A stretch of DNA of 64,000 nucleotides, taken from NCBI RefSeq assembly GCF_000720765.1, contig NZ_JODC01000002.1, positions 186,001-250,000 on the forward strand, given 5' to 3'. A model generated the notes under the pieces. It was not told where the DNA came from and made no database searches. It saw nothing but the letters and a program-made list of their open reading frames with translations. This document shows positions 1 through 9,031 of the stretch, piece after piece. This stretch comes from Streptomyces sp. NRRL S-646. GTDB taxonomy: Bacteria > Actinomycetota > Actinomycetes > Streptomycetales > Streptomycetaceae. The translations under genes and the position numbers were made by a program. The stretch's first letter is position 1; every line of letters begins with the position of its first letter.

Positions 1-849
1 CGGCATCCGGGTACCCGCTCCTACAGCGACATCGAGTTCGCGGCGTGGGAGGGCTATCGGCCCCTTCTGATGGACGTGCACCTTCCCGCGGCAGCGGGCC
101 CGGCCGGCCTTGTCGTCTACGTGCACGGGGGCGGCTGGATGAGAGGGTCGCGGCGGCGCTTCCCGTTCGCCGTCTCCACGTTCACCGAGGCCGGCCTGGC
201 GCTGGCGTGCATCGACTACCGGCTCAGCGCCGAGGCGATCTTCCCCGCCCAGCTGAGGGACGTCTACGCCGCCCTGAGCTGGCTGGCCGCCCGGGGCAGC
301 GAGCTTGGCCTGGACACCTCCAGCGTGCTGCTCTGGGGTGAGTCGGCCGGGGCCCATCTCGCCGCGCTGGCCGGCCTTGGCGCTCGGGATGCTGCCGGGG
401 AACCGCATGCCGCGGCCACGCAACCGCGGCCGGCGGTCGCGGGCGTCGTGGACTGGTTCGGGCCGGCCGACCTTCCGGCGATGTGCGACCCGGCCGACCC
501 GCACCTGCGCGAGGCTCAGCTGATCGGCGGCCCGATCGGCGAGCGCCTGGCCGAGGCGCGCGCGGCGAGCCCGGTCAGCCACGTCGGGCCGGACGCGCCG
601 CCGTTCCTGATCATGCACGGCACCGCGGACTCGCTGGTACCCCTCACGCAGAGCCAGGCGCTGGCCGCGGCACTGACCCGGGCAGGAGCCGAGGTCGAGC
701 TGATCACCGTGCCCGGCGCCGAGCACGGATGGCTCGGCATGGACGACACCGCACCGCTCGTCGCGTCCGTGCGGAATTTCGCAGAAAAGCGCCTCGGCGC
801 TTCCCGGTGCCGCACTGCGGACCGAGCAATTGAGGAGCAGGGAAAATGA
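1..849 (+). CDS. alpha/beta hydrolase (5' end outside window)
   Basis: The reading frame is open from the first base, so the gene begins upstream; residues before the first internal ATG at 70 (YSDIEFAAWEGYRPLLMDVHLP) look like normal family sequence. The oxyanion-hole motif HGGGW, the nucleophile elbow GESAGAH, an acid in LIMHGTADSLVPL and a terminal histidine in GAEHGW are all present, which is the esterase/lipase pattern of the HSL/BD-FAE type. The stop overlaps the next ATG (ATGA), so it is translationally coupled to the amidohydrolase. It probably hydrolyses an ester or lactone in the same catabolic step series; the substrate cannot be read from sequence. Confidence 0.85.
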   Translation, partial: RHPGTRSYSDIEFAAWEGYRPLLMDVHLPAAAGPAGLVVYVHGGGWMRGSRRRFPFAVSTFTEAGLALACIDYRLSAEAIFPAQLRDVYAALSWLAARGSELGLDTSSVLLWGESAGAHLAALAGLGARDAAGEPHAAATQPRPAVAGVVDWFGPADLPAMCDPADPHLREAQLIGGPIGERLAEARAASPVSHVGPDAPPFLIMHGTADSLVPLTQSQALAAALTRAGAEVELITVPGAEHGWLGMDDTAPLVASVRNFAEKRLGASRCRTADRAIEEQGK

Positions 850-2126
850 CAACTGTCTTTATCAACGCGAGGATCTTCGACGGCACCGGCGGCGAGCCTT
901 TCGCCGGGGAGGTGCGCGTGGAGGGCGACCGGGTCACACAGGTCGCCGCCGGTTCGGGCCAGGTGAACCGGGAGGGCGCCGAGGTCGTCGACGCTGCGGG
1001 AAAGACCCTGCTGCCCGGTCTCATCGAGGCGCACGCCCACCTGTCGTGGCCGTCGTCGGTGGACCGGCTGATCCCCACCATGGAACTCCCGGCGGAAGAA
1101 CACCTGCTGGTCACCGCCCACAACGCCAAGACTCTGCTGGATGCCGGGTTCACCAGCGCGTACTCGGCCGGATCGCTCGGCGGCAGGTTCGAGATCGCGC
1201 TGCGCGCGGAGATCAACGGCGGCTGGCTGCCCGGTCCGCGGCTGCGCGCGTCATGTATCGAGCGCGCACCGGAAGGTGACGTCGCCGTGCCCGACGTACA
1301 CGATCCGGACGACCACGGCCGCGGGCCGGAGGCGGTACGGGCATACGTCCGCAAATGGGCGGCCAACGGTGTCGATACGATCAAGTTCCTGCTGTCCAGC
1401 GACGACGCATTCGTGCCCGGCGGCTCCCATCAACTGCTATACACCGACGAGGAGGTGAAAGCGGCCGGAGAGCAGGCCCGCGAGTCCGGGGTCTGGCTGG
1501 CCTGTCACGCGCACGCCGCCGCGTCGGTCAAGCAGGCGGTGCAGAACGGCTTCCGCGCCATCTACCACTGCACGCACGCCGACGAGGAGGCCCTGGACCT
1601 GCTCGAAGAAGCCAAGGACCGCGTCTTCGTCGCACCGGCGGTGGGAGTGGTCTACACCGGCGCTTATGAGGCAGCGCAGTTCGGCATGGACGCCACGGTC
1701 GTTGCCGAGAAGGGCATGCTGGAAACGCTCGAACGGTGGAGTACGGTCATCCCCGAGATGCGGCGCCGCGGTATCCGGGTACTGCCCGGCGGCGACTACG
1801 GTTTTCCGTGGAACCCGAACGGAGCCAACGCCCGCGACCTGCAGTATTTCGTGGAACTGTACGGCTTCAGCCCTGCCGAAGCCCTGCGGGCAGCCACGAT
1901 GTACGGCGGCCAGCTGATGGGCATGGGCGACGAACTCGGGCTGGTCCGCGAAGGCTACCTCGCCGACCTGCTGCTGGTGGACGGCGATCCGCTGCAGGAC
2001 ATCGGTATCCTGCGTGACCGCGACAGGATCACGCACATCATGCAGGGCGGCCGTTTCCACAAGCGCCCTCGGCGCGAGGAACTCGAATCCCTGCTCGCTC
2101 TGGAACACCAGAGCGTTCATGCCTGA
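846..2126 (+). CDS. amidohydrolase family protein (imidazolonepropionase-like)
   Basis: 426 aa, the usual size of a metal-dependent amidohydrolase. It has the N-terminal beta-sandwich start (FINARIFDGTGGEPFAGEVRVEGDRV), the metal-binding HAHLSW motif near residue 61, a middle lysine region (TIKFLLSSDD), histidines in ACHAHAAASVKQAV and YHCTHADEEAL, and a late aspartate in LPGGDYGFPWNPNG. The C-terminus ends with the usual GYLADLLLVDGDPLQD strand. The start ATG follows GAGCAGGGAAA and overlaps the preceding stop. It probably cleaves a cyclic or linear amide; paired with the alpha/beta hydrolase it looks like part of a small catabolic operon. Substrate unknown. Confidence 0.85.
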   Translation: MTTVFINARIFDGTGGEPFAGEVRVEGDRVTQVAAGSGQVNREGAEVVDAAGKTLLPGLIEAHAHLSWPSSVDRLIPTMELPAEEHLLVTAHNAKTLLDAGFTSAYSAGSLGGRFEIALRAEINGGWLPGPRLRASCIERAPEGDVAVPDVHDPDDHGRGPEAVRAYVRKWAANGVDTIKFLLSSDDAFVPGGSHQLLYTDEEVKAAGEQARESGVWLACHAHAAASVKQAVQNGFRAIYHCTHADEEALDLLEEAKDRVFVAPAVGVVYTGAYEAAQFGMDATVVAEKGMLETLERWSTVIPEMRRRGIRVLPGGDYGFPWNPNGANARDLQYFVELYGFSPAEALRAATMYGGQLMGMGDELGLVREGYLADLLLVDGDPLQDIGILRDRDRITHIMQGGRFHKRPRREELESLLALEHQSVHA

Positions 2127-2193
2127 GCATGGATCCACCGGCGAAATTCCTGATGTTGCTGGCATTAGAGTGGAAAGGTGCCCGGAGAAGTTC

Positions 2194-2598
2194 ATGACCG
2201 CAACCACCGATGTCGCCGAGATCCTGACCCTGCGCCCCGAGGTGCCCGGCTGGCTCGTCGACCACTATGCCTTGGTCGACGCCGGCGATCTCGAGGGGTA
2301 CAGCAAGGACTTCGCCGACGACCTCACCCTGACGTTCGGTGCGCTTCCGCCGCTGCACGGTAAGGCGGCCGCGGTCCAGGCGCTGCGGACCGCGCACGAG
2401 ACGCACGCGATGCAGCACCCCTTCCGCAACGTCTGGGATGCGCACGGCCACGTCATGATCCAATTCCAGGAGCGGTTCACATTCCCGGACGGCCGGGTCG
2501 AGACCGTGCCCACAATGGCGGTCATCCGGCACGACGCGCACGTCATCAGCAGTCTTCAGGTGTTCATCGACCGCGCGCCGTTCGTCACCGTACCGTGA
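2194..2598 (+). CDS. SnoaL-like / NTF2-fold protein
   Basis: 134 aa from ATG 2194, chosen because GGAG lies 6 nt upstream (2184-2187) and because the longer upstream frame overlaps the amidohydrolase end. The protein has the layout of SnoaL-like polyketide cyclase/ring-hydroxylating beta-subunit folds: a helical start (VDHYALVDAGDLEGYSKDFADDLTLTFG), HGKAAAVQALRTAHETHAMQHPFRNVWD, then alternating beta strands to the end. Members act as small isomerases/dehydratases or have no known activity. It follows the amidohydrolase by about 67 nt on the same strand and is probably in the same transcript. Confidence 0.65.
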   Translation: MTATTDVAEILTLRPEVPGWLVDHYALVDAGDLEGYSKDFADDLTLTFGALPPLHGKAAAVQALRTAHETHAMQHPFRNVWDAHGHVMIQFQERFTFPDGRVETVPTMAVIRHDAHVISSLQVFIDRAPFVTVP

Positions 2599-2680
2599 GC
2601 GGAGTCACCATGAGCGCTAGCGCCGGCCGATTCCGCCGCCTCGGTGCCAGGGGCCGTCAACGCAATAGGCAGGATTGGAC

Positions 2681-3472
2681 ATGAGGGCTTTACAGGGCGA
2701 GGCGGATGACGTGGCCGAGCCGACCGCGGTGCGCCAGTCGCCATCCGGCGGCCCGGTGCATACGGGCGCAAACGTCTCGCAGGCCACCGCGGAAGTCGGG
2801 AACCGGCTCCGCACGATGATCCTGGAGGGTGCGCTTGAGCCCGGCTCGGTGCTGTCTCAGGTCGCGCTGGCCCGGCAGCTGGGCGTCAGTACCACGCCCG
2901 TCCGGGAAGCGATCCGGCTACTCGAGGCCGAGGGGCTGCTGATAACCGAGCGCAATCGCCGTGCGCGTGTCCCGCCGCTCGAGATTGAGGATCTTGACGC
3001 GGTCTACAGCAGCCGGGTGCTTCTGGAATCCACGGCGGTTGCCGTGACGACCCAGCGCATGACGAGTGCGGATCATGCGGCCCTGGCGGACAACGTGGCC
3101 AGGCTGGCAGCGGCAGTCGAGAACGACGACCTGCCGGCCTGGGATGCCGCCCACGTCGAGTTCCACCGTCGGATCGTGGCACTCACGAGCCCGTCGCAGG
3201 CGCAGATGATCGCGAGCCTGATGGACCGCGCCGAGCGCTACCGGCGGGTGTCCGTGCTGTCCTCGCAGCCTCGCGAGTGGGCATCGCGGAACTCCGAGCA
3301 CGAGAAGATCGCCGAAGCGATGGTGGCGCGGGATCCGGCGGCCGCAGCCGGGTGCCTGGCCCGGCACCTGGCCCGCACCGCCCTCGTGCTGACAGCCGAC
3401 TTCGCGCCTGAGGCGGACGCGATCTGCACGCGGACCGCCTTGCAGATGGTCGGGTCATGGCAAGGTTCGTAA
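2681..3472 (+). CDS. GntR-family regulator with FCD domain
   Basis: 263 aa from ATG 2681 (an in-frame TTG at 2675 is a weaker alternative). The winged helix-turn-helix is seen in VGNRLRTMILEGALEPGSVLSQVALARQLGVSTTPVREAIRLLEAEGLL, followed by the alpha-helical FCD (FadR C-terminal) ligand domain with its metal-type histidines in EFHRRIV, SEHEKIAEAM and LARHLART. Such proteins sense organic acids and usually repress adjacent catabolic genes. It lies about 80 nt downstream of the SnoaL-like gene on the same strand, so it probably controls the 1-3.5 kb operon. Confidence 0.85.
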   Translation: MRALQGEADDVAEPTAVRQSPSGGPVHTGANVSQATAEVGNRLRTMILEGALEPGSVLSQVALARQLGVSTTPVREAIRLLEAEGLLITERNRRARVPPLEIEDLDAVYSSRVLLESTAVAVTTQRMTSADHAALADNVARLAAAVENDDLPAWDAAHVEFHRRIVALTSPSQAQMIASLMDRAERYRRVSVLSSQPREWASRNSEHEKIAEAMVARDPAAAAGCLARHLARTALVLTADFAPEADAICTRTALQMVGSWQGS

Positions 3473-3490
3473 CCGAGGACCACCGAACCT
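3463..3490 (+). terminator. weak inverted repeat at the end of the GntR gene
   Basis: AGGTTCG (3463-3469) and CGAACCT (3484-3490) form a 7-bp stem around a 14-nt loop that spans the stop codon. There is no T-run. It may help end transcription; the evidence is modest. Confidence 0.3.
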
Positions 3491-3621
3491 CCTGACACGA
3501 TCCTCTATGGAGCCTCTATGGAGTTGCCTGCAGGCGGGCGTACCTTTCTGATCCGCGAAGGTGCGCTCCGCTTGTGTGGGTCTATGTCTGCTCCGGCTGG
3601 GTTCGGCGTGAGGTCGCTCGT

Positions 3622-3920
3622 ATGGCGTCGCGCAGATCGCGGTACTGGTCCGACCTGCGCGCCCGGCCGGTCTTCCACCACCAGCGCGACTCGATCGAAA
3701 CCCACGTGACCGTCGTGTTCGCCGCCCTGGCCGTCAGCCGCCTGTTGCAGAACCGCACCGGCGTCACGATCAAGAAGCTCGTCCAAACCCTACGCGTCGC
3801 CCGCTCCGCCACGATCGACGTCAACGGACAACGCCTCACCCTCGACCCCGAACTCAGTCCTGCCGCCCGCGAGATCGTCGACCGGCTGCCCGGAGGTCAC
3901 CAACCCGAGTGTCCTGACTC
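3622..3920 (+). pseudogene. transposase C-terminal remnant (IS1634/IS4-superfamily type)
   Basis: The translated stretch LRARPVFHHQRDSIETHVTVVFAALAVSR followed by NRTGVTIKKLVQTLRVARSATIDVNGQ matches my memory of the C-terminal end of actinobacterial DDE transposases of the IS1634 type (ARPVFHH.RDSIEAHLTVVFAALAVSR...TGWSIKKFV). Only about 90 codons remain, with no catalytic DDE region and no visible terminal repeats. It is a decayed insertion, marking past rearrangement between the GntR operon and the phosphatase gene. Confidence 0.65.
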
Positions 3921-4475
3921 AGGAGGCCGAAGTTCAGCTTGCCGAGGCGGTACGCACGCGCGTTCTGCGGACTGTCTCGGTGCCGTCATAGTTGGCGCAT
4001 TGACCCGACGGGCAAAAGGCCAGCTTGGGGGGCGCCGACTCTCCTAGCCAGGCCGACCTGGCGTGGCATCAAACGTGGTGCGAGACGAAAGTCGGACGGG
4101 TGAACCCTGGCATGCCGAGGGATCGGCAGTGACGCCGAGGCCTGCCCATGATCGTTCTCGCGGGGATTCCCTGTATCTCAACTACTCACACCCGCTGACC
4201 TTCGGGTCGCAGACCTCGTCGGCCGGGAGGAACAGGATGCAGGCACACCCGCTCCTCACCTTGCATGCCTTCGGCGGGAAGTGCGGCACACACCGCTCGG
4301 GATCGGATTTCTGATGAGACCCCAGGGCGTGATCGCACCGTCCGTACGTCCGCACGAGCTTCGCCCCGCAACCGCTCGACCACCGTGTCCATAACGGGCC
4401 AGCGAGCCGTTCGCTGACACGTCACGACCAACCGACATGTCATGTCGGCCTCAGGAACAGGCACTGACCACCGCC
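3921..4475. other. non-coding stretch without a recognisable gene
   Basis: Open frames here are short and have no recognisable protein features. The only structure seen is a palindrome at 4432-4448, annotated separately. The segment separates the transposase remnant from the 3' end of the minus-strand phosphatase gene. Confidence 0.5.
4432..4448 (-). terminator. 17-bp perfect palindrome downstream of phosphatase gene
   Basis: CCGACATG-T-CATGTCGG is a perfect inverted repeat 27 bp beyond the stop of the minus-strand phosphatase. As RNA it folds as a 7-bp stem with a 3-nt loop. It could end that transcript or be a protein-binding site; no U-tract follows. Confidence 0.4.
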
Positions 4476-6842
4476 TCACCGCGTGGAGAGATGGAGAGGA
4501 GCAAGCTCGGCCCAGATGGTCTTGCCGGTGCGGGTGTAGCGCGTACCCCACCTTCGGGTGAGCTCGGCGACCATGAACAGGCCGCGGCCGCCCTCGTCGA
4601 ACACCCGGGCGCGGCGGAGGTGCGGACTGGTGCTGCTGCCGTCGGAGACTTCGCAGATCAGTGCCTCGTCCTTGATCAGCCTGAGGCGGATCGGGCCGCT
4701 GGCGTACCGGATGGCGTTCGTCACCAGCTCGCTGATGACCAGTTCCGTGACGAACGCGGTTTCCTCCAGGCCCCATGCGGCCAACCGGTCGCAGGCGCGG
4801 CGGCGGGTCTCGGCGACGACCGCGGGATCGACGGGAACGTCCCAGGAGGCGACGCGGTCCTCGTCGAAGAGACGGGTGCGGACCAGGAGCAGGGCGATGT
4901 CGTCGGTGCGCGCTTCGGGGCTCAGGGTACCCAGGACGGTGTCGCACAGCGCTGCAAGCGAGGATGCGGGCCGGGCCAGAGTGTGGCGCAGGGCGTCGAG
5001 TCCCTCGTCGAGGTTGCGATCGCCGGCCGAGAGGAGGCCGTCGGTGAACAGGGCGAGCAGACTTCCTTCGGGCACGGTGACCTCGGCCGCCTCGAAGGGC
5101 AGGCTGCCCAGCCCCAGAGGCGGGCCGGCGGGCAGGTCGATGACCGTGCTGGTGCCGTCCGGGTGGACCAGGATCGGCGGGGGATGGCCGGCCCGGGCAA
5201 GGGAGCAGATGCCGGAGAGGGGGTCGTAGACCGCGTACAGGCAACTGGCTCCGATGGCGCCGGGGATCTCGCCGGTGGCGACGGTGTCGTCCTCGGTGTG
5301 GGTGACGATGTCGTCGAGGTGGGTGAGGAGCTCATCGGGCGGGAGGTCGATGTCGGCGAGGGTGCGCACCGCCGTACGCAGGCGGCCCATGGTGGCTGAG
5401 GCGTTGATGCCGTGGCCGACGACATCGCCGACGACCAGACCGACGCGGCCGCCGGGCAGCGGGATCACGTCGTACCAGTCGCCGCCCGCCTGCACGCCGC
5501 CGCCCGCAGGGAGATAACGGGAAGCCGTCTCCACGGCAGGAAGCGTGGTCGGGCCGTGCGGCAGCAGGTCGCGTTGCAGCGCCAGCGAGATGCCGCGTTC
5601 GCGGGTGAACCGGCGGGCGTTGTCCAGGCAGACCGCCGCCCGCGCGACCAGGTCCTCGGTGACGGCCAGATCGTCAGGGCCGAACGGCTCGCGAGACGAG
5701 CATCTGACGAACATGACTGCCCCGAGGGTGGTGCCACGGGCGCGGATGGGTACCGCGATCAGCGAACGCACTCCGCACGCGCGGGCCTGCGCCGCCTGGA
5801 CAGGGTCGTCGGCGAACCAGCGGACGACCTGGGAGTCGTTGACGTGGTGCCGTTGCGCCCGGCCGCTGGCCAGACATCGGGCGATCGGCGAAGAAGCCAC
5901 ATGGTTGCTGATCTCGTCCGGGGCCGGATGCTCTACCGACGTCGCGGACGCCACCCTGTATGCCGCCCGGCGCAGCGGGACGGGACCGGACAGGACAGGT
6001 GCGGGCACATCGCCCTGGAAGACGGGGTCGAGCAGGTCCACGCTGACGAGGTCGGCGAAGCGGGGTACGGCGACCTCGGTGAGCTCGCGTGCGGTGCCCA
6101 CCACGTCCAGGCTGGTGCCGATGCGGGTGCGGGCCTCGCTCACGAGGGCCAGCCGCTCCCGGGACTCGTACTGCTGGGAGTAGTCGTAGGCCGACAGACC
6201 CGCCCCATGCACCTGGCCAGCTTCGTCCGTGAGCGGGAAGATGTCGAGAGCCCAGGGGTGCGCCCTCGGCTCGCCCGGAAGCCTCACGAAGAGCTCGCTG
6301 AATTCGGGCTTCCCGGTCTGAACAACCCGGCGGATCCGCTGCTCGACTTCCTCGTATGCGGGGCCCTGAAGGATCTCGGCCAGGAACCGGCCGCGGACGT
6401 CGTGCTCGGAGAGGCCCGTCGCCTGCTCCGTGACCTCGTTGCCGAACAGTATGCGTCCCTCGCGGTCAAAGATCGAAAGGGCGAGGGGCTGCTCCTGGAA
6501 CATCCATCGCTTGAGTGAGCACTCGTCCGGGGAGTCCGTCCCGGGTACGACCATCACCAGGCACCCGGTCGGCCGCTTGTCGGACGGCAGCGGATAGAGG
6601 CGCACCTGAGCATCCGACAGCCTGCCGTCCCGGTGCTTCAGCACTGCCCAGTCAGCGGTGAACAGATCGGCCAGAGGCTTGCCGATGACCTCCTCGGGGG
6701 CATAGCCCCACAGCGTCTGGGCGCCGCTGCTCCAATGGGTCACCCGGCCGTCCGGGTCCGTGACCGCGATGGCCGCAGCCGTGCCGAGGAAGGCCCCTGC
6801 CGACGCCGGAGGGAGTCGGCAGGGCGACTCGTCGGACGTCAT
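4476..6842 (-). CDS. PAS-PAS-GAF-PP2C(SpoIIE)-HATPase phosphatase/kinase
   Basis: 788 aa from the ATG at 6842 (AAGGA lies 8 nt upstream); a longer open frame to 7109 has no domain content. Order: PAS (about 17-105, AVTDPDGRVTHWSSGAQTLWGY), PAS (113-230), GAF (240-405), PP2C/SpoIIE phosphatase (415-635, with GGDWYDVIPLPGGRVGLVVGDVVGHG and a late DDIALLLVR), and a RsbW-like HATPase_c (650-785, ELVISELVTNAIRYA and GGRGLFMV). Such Streptomyces proteins dephosphorylate anti-anti-sigma factors and can also bind an anti-sigma role through the ATPase part, tying a sensed signal to sigma-factor release. No transmembrane segment is visible, so it is cytoplasmic. It is transcribed divergently from the 7097 operon. 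Confidence 0.9.
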   Translation of the reverse strand: MTSDESPCRLPPASAGAFLGTAAAIAVTDPDGRVTHWSSGAQTLWGYAPEEVIGKPLADLFTADWAVLKHRDGRLSDAQVRLYPLPSDKRPTGCLVMVVPGTDSPDECSLKRWMFQEQPLALSIFDREGRILFGNEVTEQATGLSEHDVRGRFLAEILQGPAYEEVEQRIRRVVQTGKPEFSELFVRLPGEPRAHPWALDIFPLTDEAGQVHGAGLSAYDYSQQYESRERLALVSEARTRIGTSLDVVGTARELTEVAVPRFADLVSVDLLDPVFQGDVPAPVLSGPVPLRRAAYRVASATSVEHPAPDEISNHVASSPIARCLASGRAQRHHVNDSQVVRWFADDPVQAAQARACGVRSLIAVPIRARGTTLGAVMFVRCSSREPFGPDDLAVTEDLVARAAVCLDNARRFTRERGISLALQRDLLPHGPTTLPAVETASRYLPAGGGVQAGGDWYDVIPLPGGRVGLVVGDVVGHGINASATMGRLRTAVRTLADIDLPPDELLTHLDDIVTHTEDDTVATGEIPGAIGASCLYAVYDPLSGICSLARAGHPPPILVHPDGTSTVIDLPAGPPLGLGSLPFEAAEVTVPEGSLLALFTDGLLSAGDRNLDEGLDALRHTLARPASSLAALCDTVLGTLSPEARTDDIALLLVRTRLFDEDRVASWDVPVDPAVVAETRRRACDRLAAWGLEETAFVTELVISELVTNAIRYASGPIRLRLIKDEALICEVSDGSSTSPHLRRARVFDEGGRGLFMVAELTRRWGTRYTRTGKTIWAELAPLHLSTR

Positions 6843-7096
6843 TGTCGTGTCCTTGGTGGCCTTGTTGTCGCGCCCTGAGTGGCCTTGTTGCCGGACTTGC
6901 TGACCGTGTTCACGATCCCCCTGAGGGTGGCAGGTTTCAAGCCGAGCGGCCACGCCGCGCGCTGGTCGGCGTGCCGGGCGTCCGAGGGGAGTGCAGGGGG
7001 CCGGGCACGGGCCGCCATCCGGCAGGAGCCCGGACGTGTGCTGCACCGTGGCACACGGGCTAGGTCCTGCCTCCGGGTGCGGGTGACCGTGGCTGC

Positions 7097-8080
7097 GTGC
7101 TTGCAGCAACCGCCATCTCCCAGAGCGCCGCCGACCCGCTGTCCGGGCTGGTGCTGCGCGACGTACCGGTACCTCGCCCGAAGCCCGGCTGGTCCCGGGT
7201 ACGGGTCGTGGCCTCTTCCCTGAACATGCACGACCTGTGGACGCTGCGTGGCGTGGGCCATCCCCCGGAGCGCCTTCCCATCGTGCTCGGCTGCGACGCG
7301 GCCGGATACGACGAGGACGGCAACGAGGTCATCGTGCATCCGGTGCTCGGCGACCCGGACGCGGGCGGGGGAGACGAGACGCTCGACCCGAACCGTGCGC
7401 TGCTGTCCGAACAGCACGACGGGGCCTTCGCCGAGTACCTGACCGTGCCCACCCGCAACCTGGTGCCGAAGCCCGCGTGGCTGTCCTTCGACGAGGCGGC
7501 CTGCCTGCCGGTCGCCTGGGGCACCGCCTACCGCATGCTCTTCACCCAGGCCCGGATCACCGCCGGCGACCGGGTGCTCGTACAGGGCGCGGGCGGCGGG
7601 GTCGCCTCCGCCGCCATCCGGCTCGCGGTGGCCGCCGGGGCCGTCGTCTACGCCACCAGCCGCAGCGAGGCCAAGCGTGCCGAGGCCCTCACCTGGGGGG
7701 TGCGCGCAGCGCTGGCCCCCGGTGAGCGGCTGCCCGAGCGGGTGGACGTCGTGATCGAGACGGTCGGCGAGGCGACCTGGTCCCATTCCCTGAAGTCGCT
7801 GCGGCGCGGCGGCACGGTCGTGATCGCGGGAGCGACGAGCGGCGCCAACCCGCCCGCGGACCTGGCCCGCATCTTCTACCTCCAGGGACGAGTCCTCGGC
7901 TCCACCGGCTGCACCCGTGGCGAGCTCGTCGCGCTGCTCCGGCTGATGGAGGCCACCGGAGTCCGCCCTGTGATCGACCGCACCCTGCCCCTCACGGACA
8001 TCCACAAGGGCTTCCAGCTCATGATCGACGGCGGTCTGACCGGGAAGCTCGTCATCCACCCGTCGGCCCCCCAGAGTTAA
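7097..8080 (+). CDS. medium-chain dehydrogenase/reductase (quinone oxidoreductase-like)
   Basis: 327 aa from GTG 7097, the only in-frame start upstream of the conserved N-terminus (LAATAISQSAADPLSGLVLRDVP). It has the GroES-like half with the alcohol-dehydrogenase-like segment LGCDAAGYDEDGNEVIVHP and the nucleotide fold (GDRVLVQGAGGGVASAAIRLAVAAGA). The cysteine cluster of zinc-binding ADHs is absent, so it is likely a zinc-independent NAD(P)H-dependent reductase. It is 12 nt upstream of the mhpB-like gene and leads the meta-cleavage operon. It may reduce an enone or an aldehyde of the aromatic pathway; the exact reaction is unknown. Confidence 0.8.
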   Translation: MLAATAISQSAADPLSGLVLRDVPVPRPKPGWSRVRVVASSLNMHDLWTLRGVGHPPERLPIVLGCDAAGYDEDGNEVIVHPVLGDPDAGGGDETLDPNRALLSEQHDGAFAEYLTVPTRNLVPKPAWLSFDEAACLPVAWGTAYRMLFTQARITAGDRVLVQGAGGGVASAAIRLAVAAGAVVYATSRSEAKRAEALTWGVRAALAPGERLPERVDVVIETVGEATWSHSLKSLRRGGTVVIAGATSGANPPADLARIFYLQGRVLGSTGCTRGELVALLRLMEATGVRPVIDRTLPLTDIHKGFQLMIDGGLTGKLVIHPSAPQS

Positions 8081-8092
8081 GGACCCTCTCCC

Positions 8093-9031
8093 ATGACCGC
8101 AGCTGTCGTCGGGCTCTCGCACTCGCCCCTGATCGGCAGGAACGACCCCGAGCCCGAGGTTCTGGCCCGCGTCGACGAGGCCGTCGAGAGCGCCAGGGCC
8201 TTCGTCCGCCGCTTCGACCCGGAGCTCGTCGTCCTCTACGCGCCCGACCACTACAACGGCTTCTTCTACAAGGAGATGCCCCCGTTCTGCCTGGCCACCG
8301 AGGCCCACGCGGTGGGCGACTTCGGTTCCCAGGGCGGGCCGCTGTCGGTCGACACCGACGCCGCCAGGACTCTGGCCAAGGGGGTGCTCGACCGCGGCAT
8401 CGATCTCACCGTCTCGGCCCGGATGACCGTGGACCACGGCTTCGCGCAGCCCCTGGAGGTCCTCTTCGGCGGTATCGACCGCGTGCCGGTGGTGCCCGTC
8501 TTCGTCAACGGCGTGGCGACCCCGCTCGGCCCGGTCAGCCGTATCCGCGCTCTCGGCACCGCGGTCGGTCAGGCCGCGGACGCCCTGGACAAGCGGGTGC
8601 TGTTCGTCGCCTCCGGTGGTCTGTCCCACGACCCGCCGGTGCCGGTGCTCGAGGGCGCACCGCCCCGGGTCGCCGACGCGCTCATCGAGGGAAACCCGCC
8701 CACACCGGAGCAGCGTGCGAAGGGCGAGGAGCGGGTCGTCCAGGCCGGCCGCGACTACGCCGCCGGGTCGTCGAAGATGATCCCGATCAACCCCGCCTGG
8801 GACAACCTCCTCCTCGACCAGCTGGAGCGCGGCGACCTCGCGGAGTTCGACTCCTGGACCGTCGATGACATGGCCGCACAGGGCGGCGGCTCCGCCCACG
8901 AGGTCCGCACCTGGATCGCGGCGTACGCCTCCCTCGCGGCCACCGGCAAGTACGAGATGACGTCCCGCTTCTACGAGGCCATCCCCGCCTGGATCGCCGG
9001 ATTCGCTGTGACCACGGCGGAAGGGCGGTGA
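8093..9031 (+). CDS. mhpB: extradiol dioxygenase, MhpB-type (3-(2,3-dihydroxyphenyl)propionate 1,2-dioxygenase-like)
   Basis: 312 aa, the family length. The protein follows the LigB/MhpB class III extradiol fold: GLSHSPLIG at the N-terminus, FDPELVVLYAPDHYNGFFYKEMPPFC, MTVDHGFAQPLEVLFGG and ASGGLSHDPPVPVL carry the histidines used for iron(II) and catalysis in MhpB. It opens the ring of a catechol-type propionate next to a hydroxyl group. RBS AAGGA precedes ATG 8093. Its stop overlaps the GTG of the hydratase gene (GTGA). With mhpD, mhpF and mhpE homologues directly downstream, the assignment to phenylpropionate-type meta-cleavage is strong, although the natural substrate could be a related catechol. 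Confidence 0.9.
   Translation: MTAAVVGLSHSPLIGRNDPEPEVLARVDEAVESARAFVRRFDPELVVLYAPDHYNGFFYKEMPPFCLATEAHAVGDFGSQGGPLSVDTDAARTLAKGVLDRGIDLTVSARMTVDHGFAQPLEVLFGGIDRVPVVPVFVNGVATPLGPVSRIRALGTAVGQAADALDKRVLFVASGGLSHDPPVPVLEGAPPRVADALIEGNPPTPEQRAKGEERVVQAGRDYAAGSSKMIPINPAWDNLLLDQLERGDLAEFDSWTVDDMAAQGGGSAHEVRTWIAAYASLAATGKYEMTSRFYEAIPAWIAGFAVTTAEGR

Noticed and set aside
4391..4413. AACGG...CCGTT pair near the phosphatase 3' end as an operator copy
   Set aside because: The spacing between arms is 9 nt instead of 11 and the core does not match the six-copy motif.
6839..8899. Minus-strand open frame of 686 codons opposite the mhp operon
   Set aside because: Antisense composition only; the plus strand encodes two clear enzymes here.
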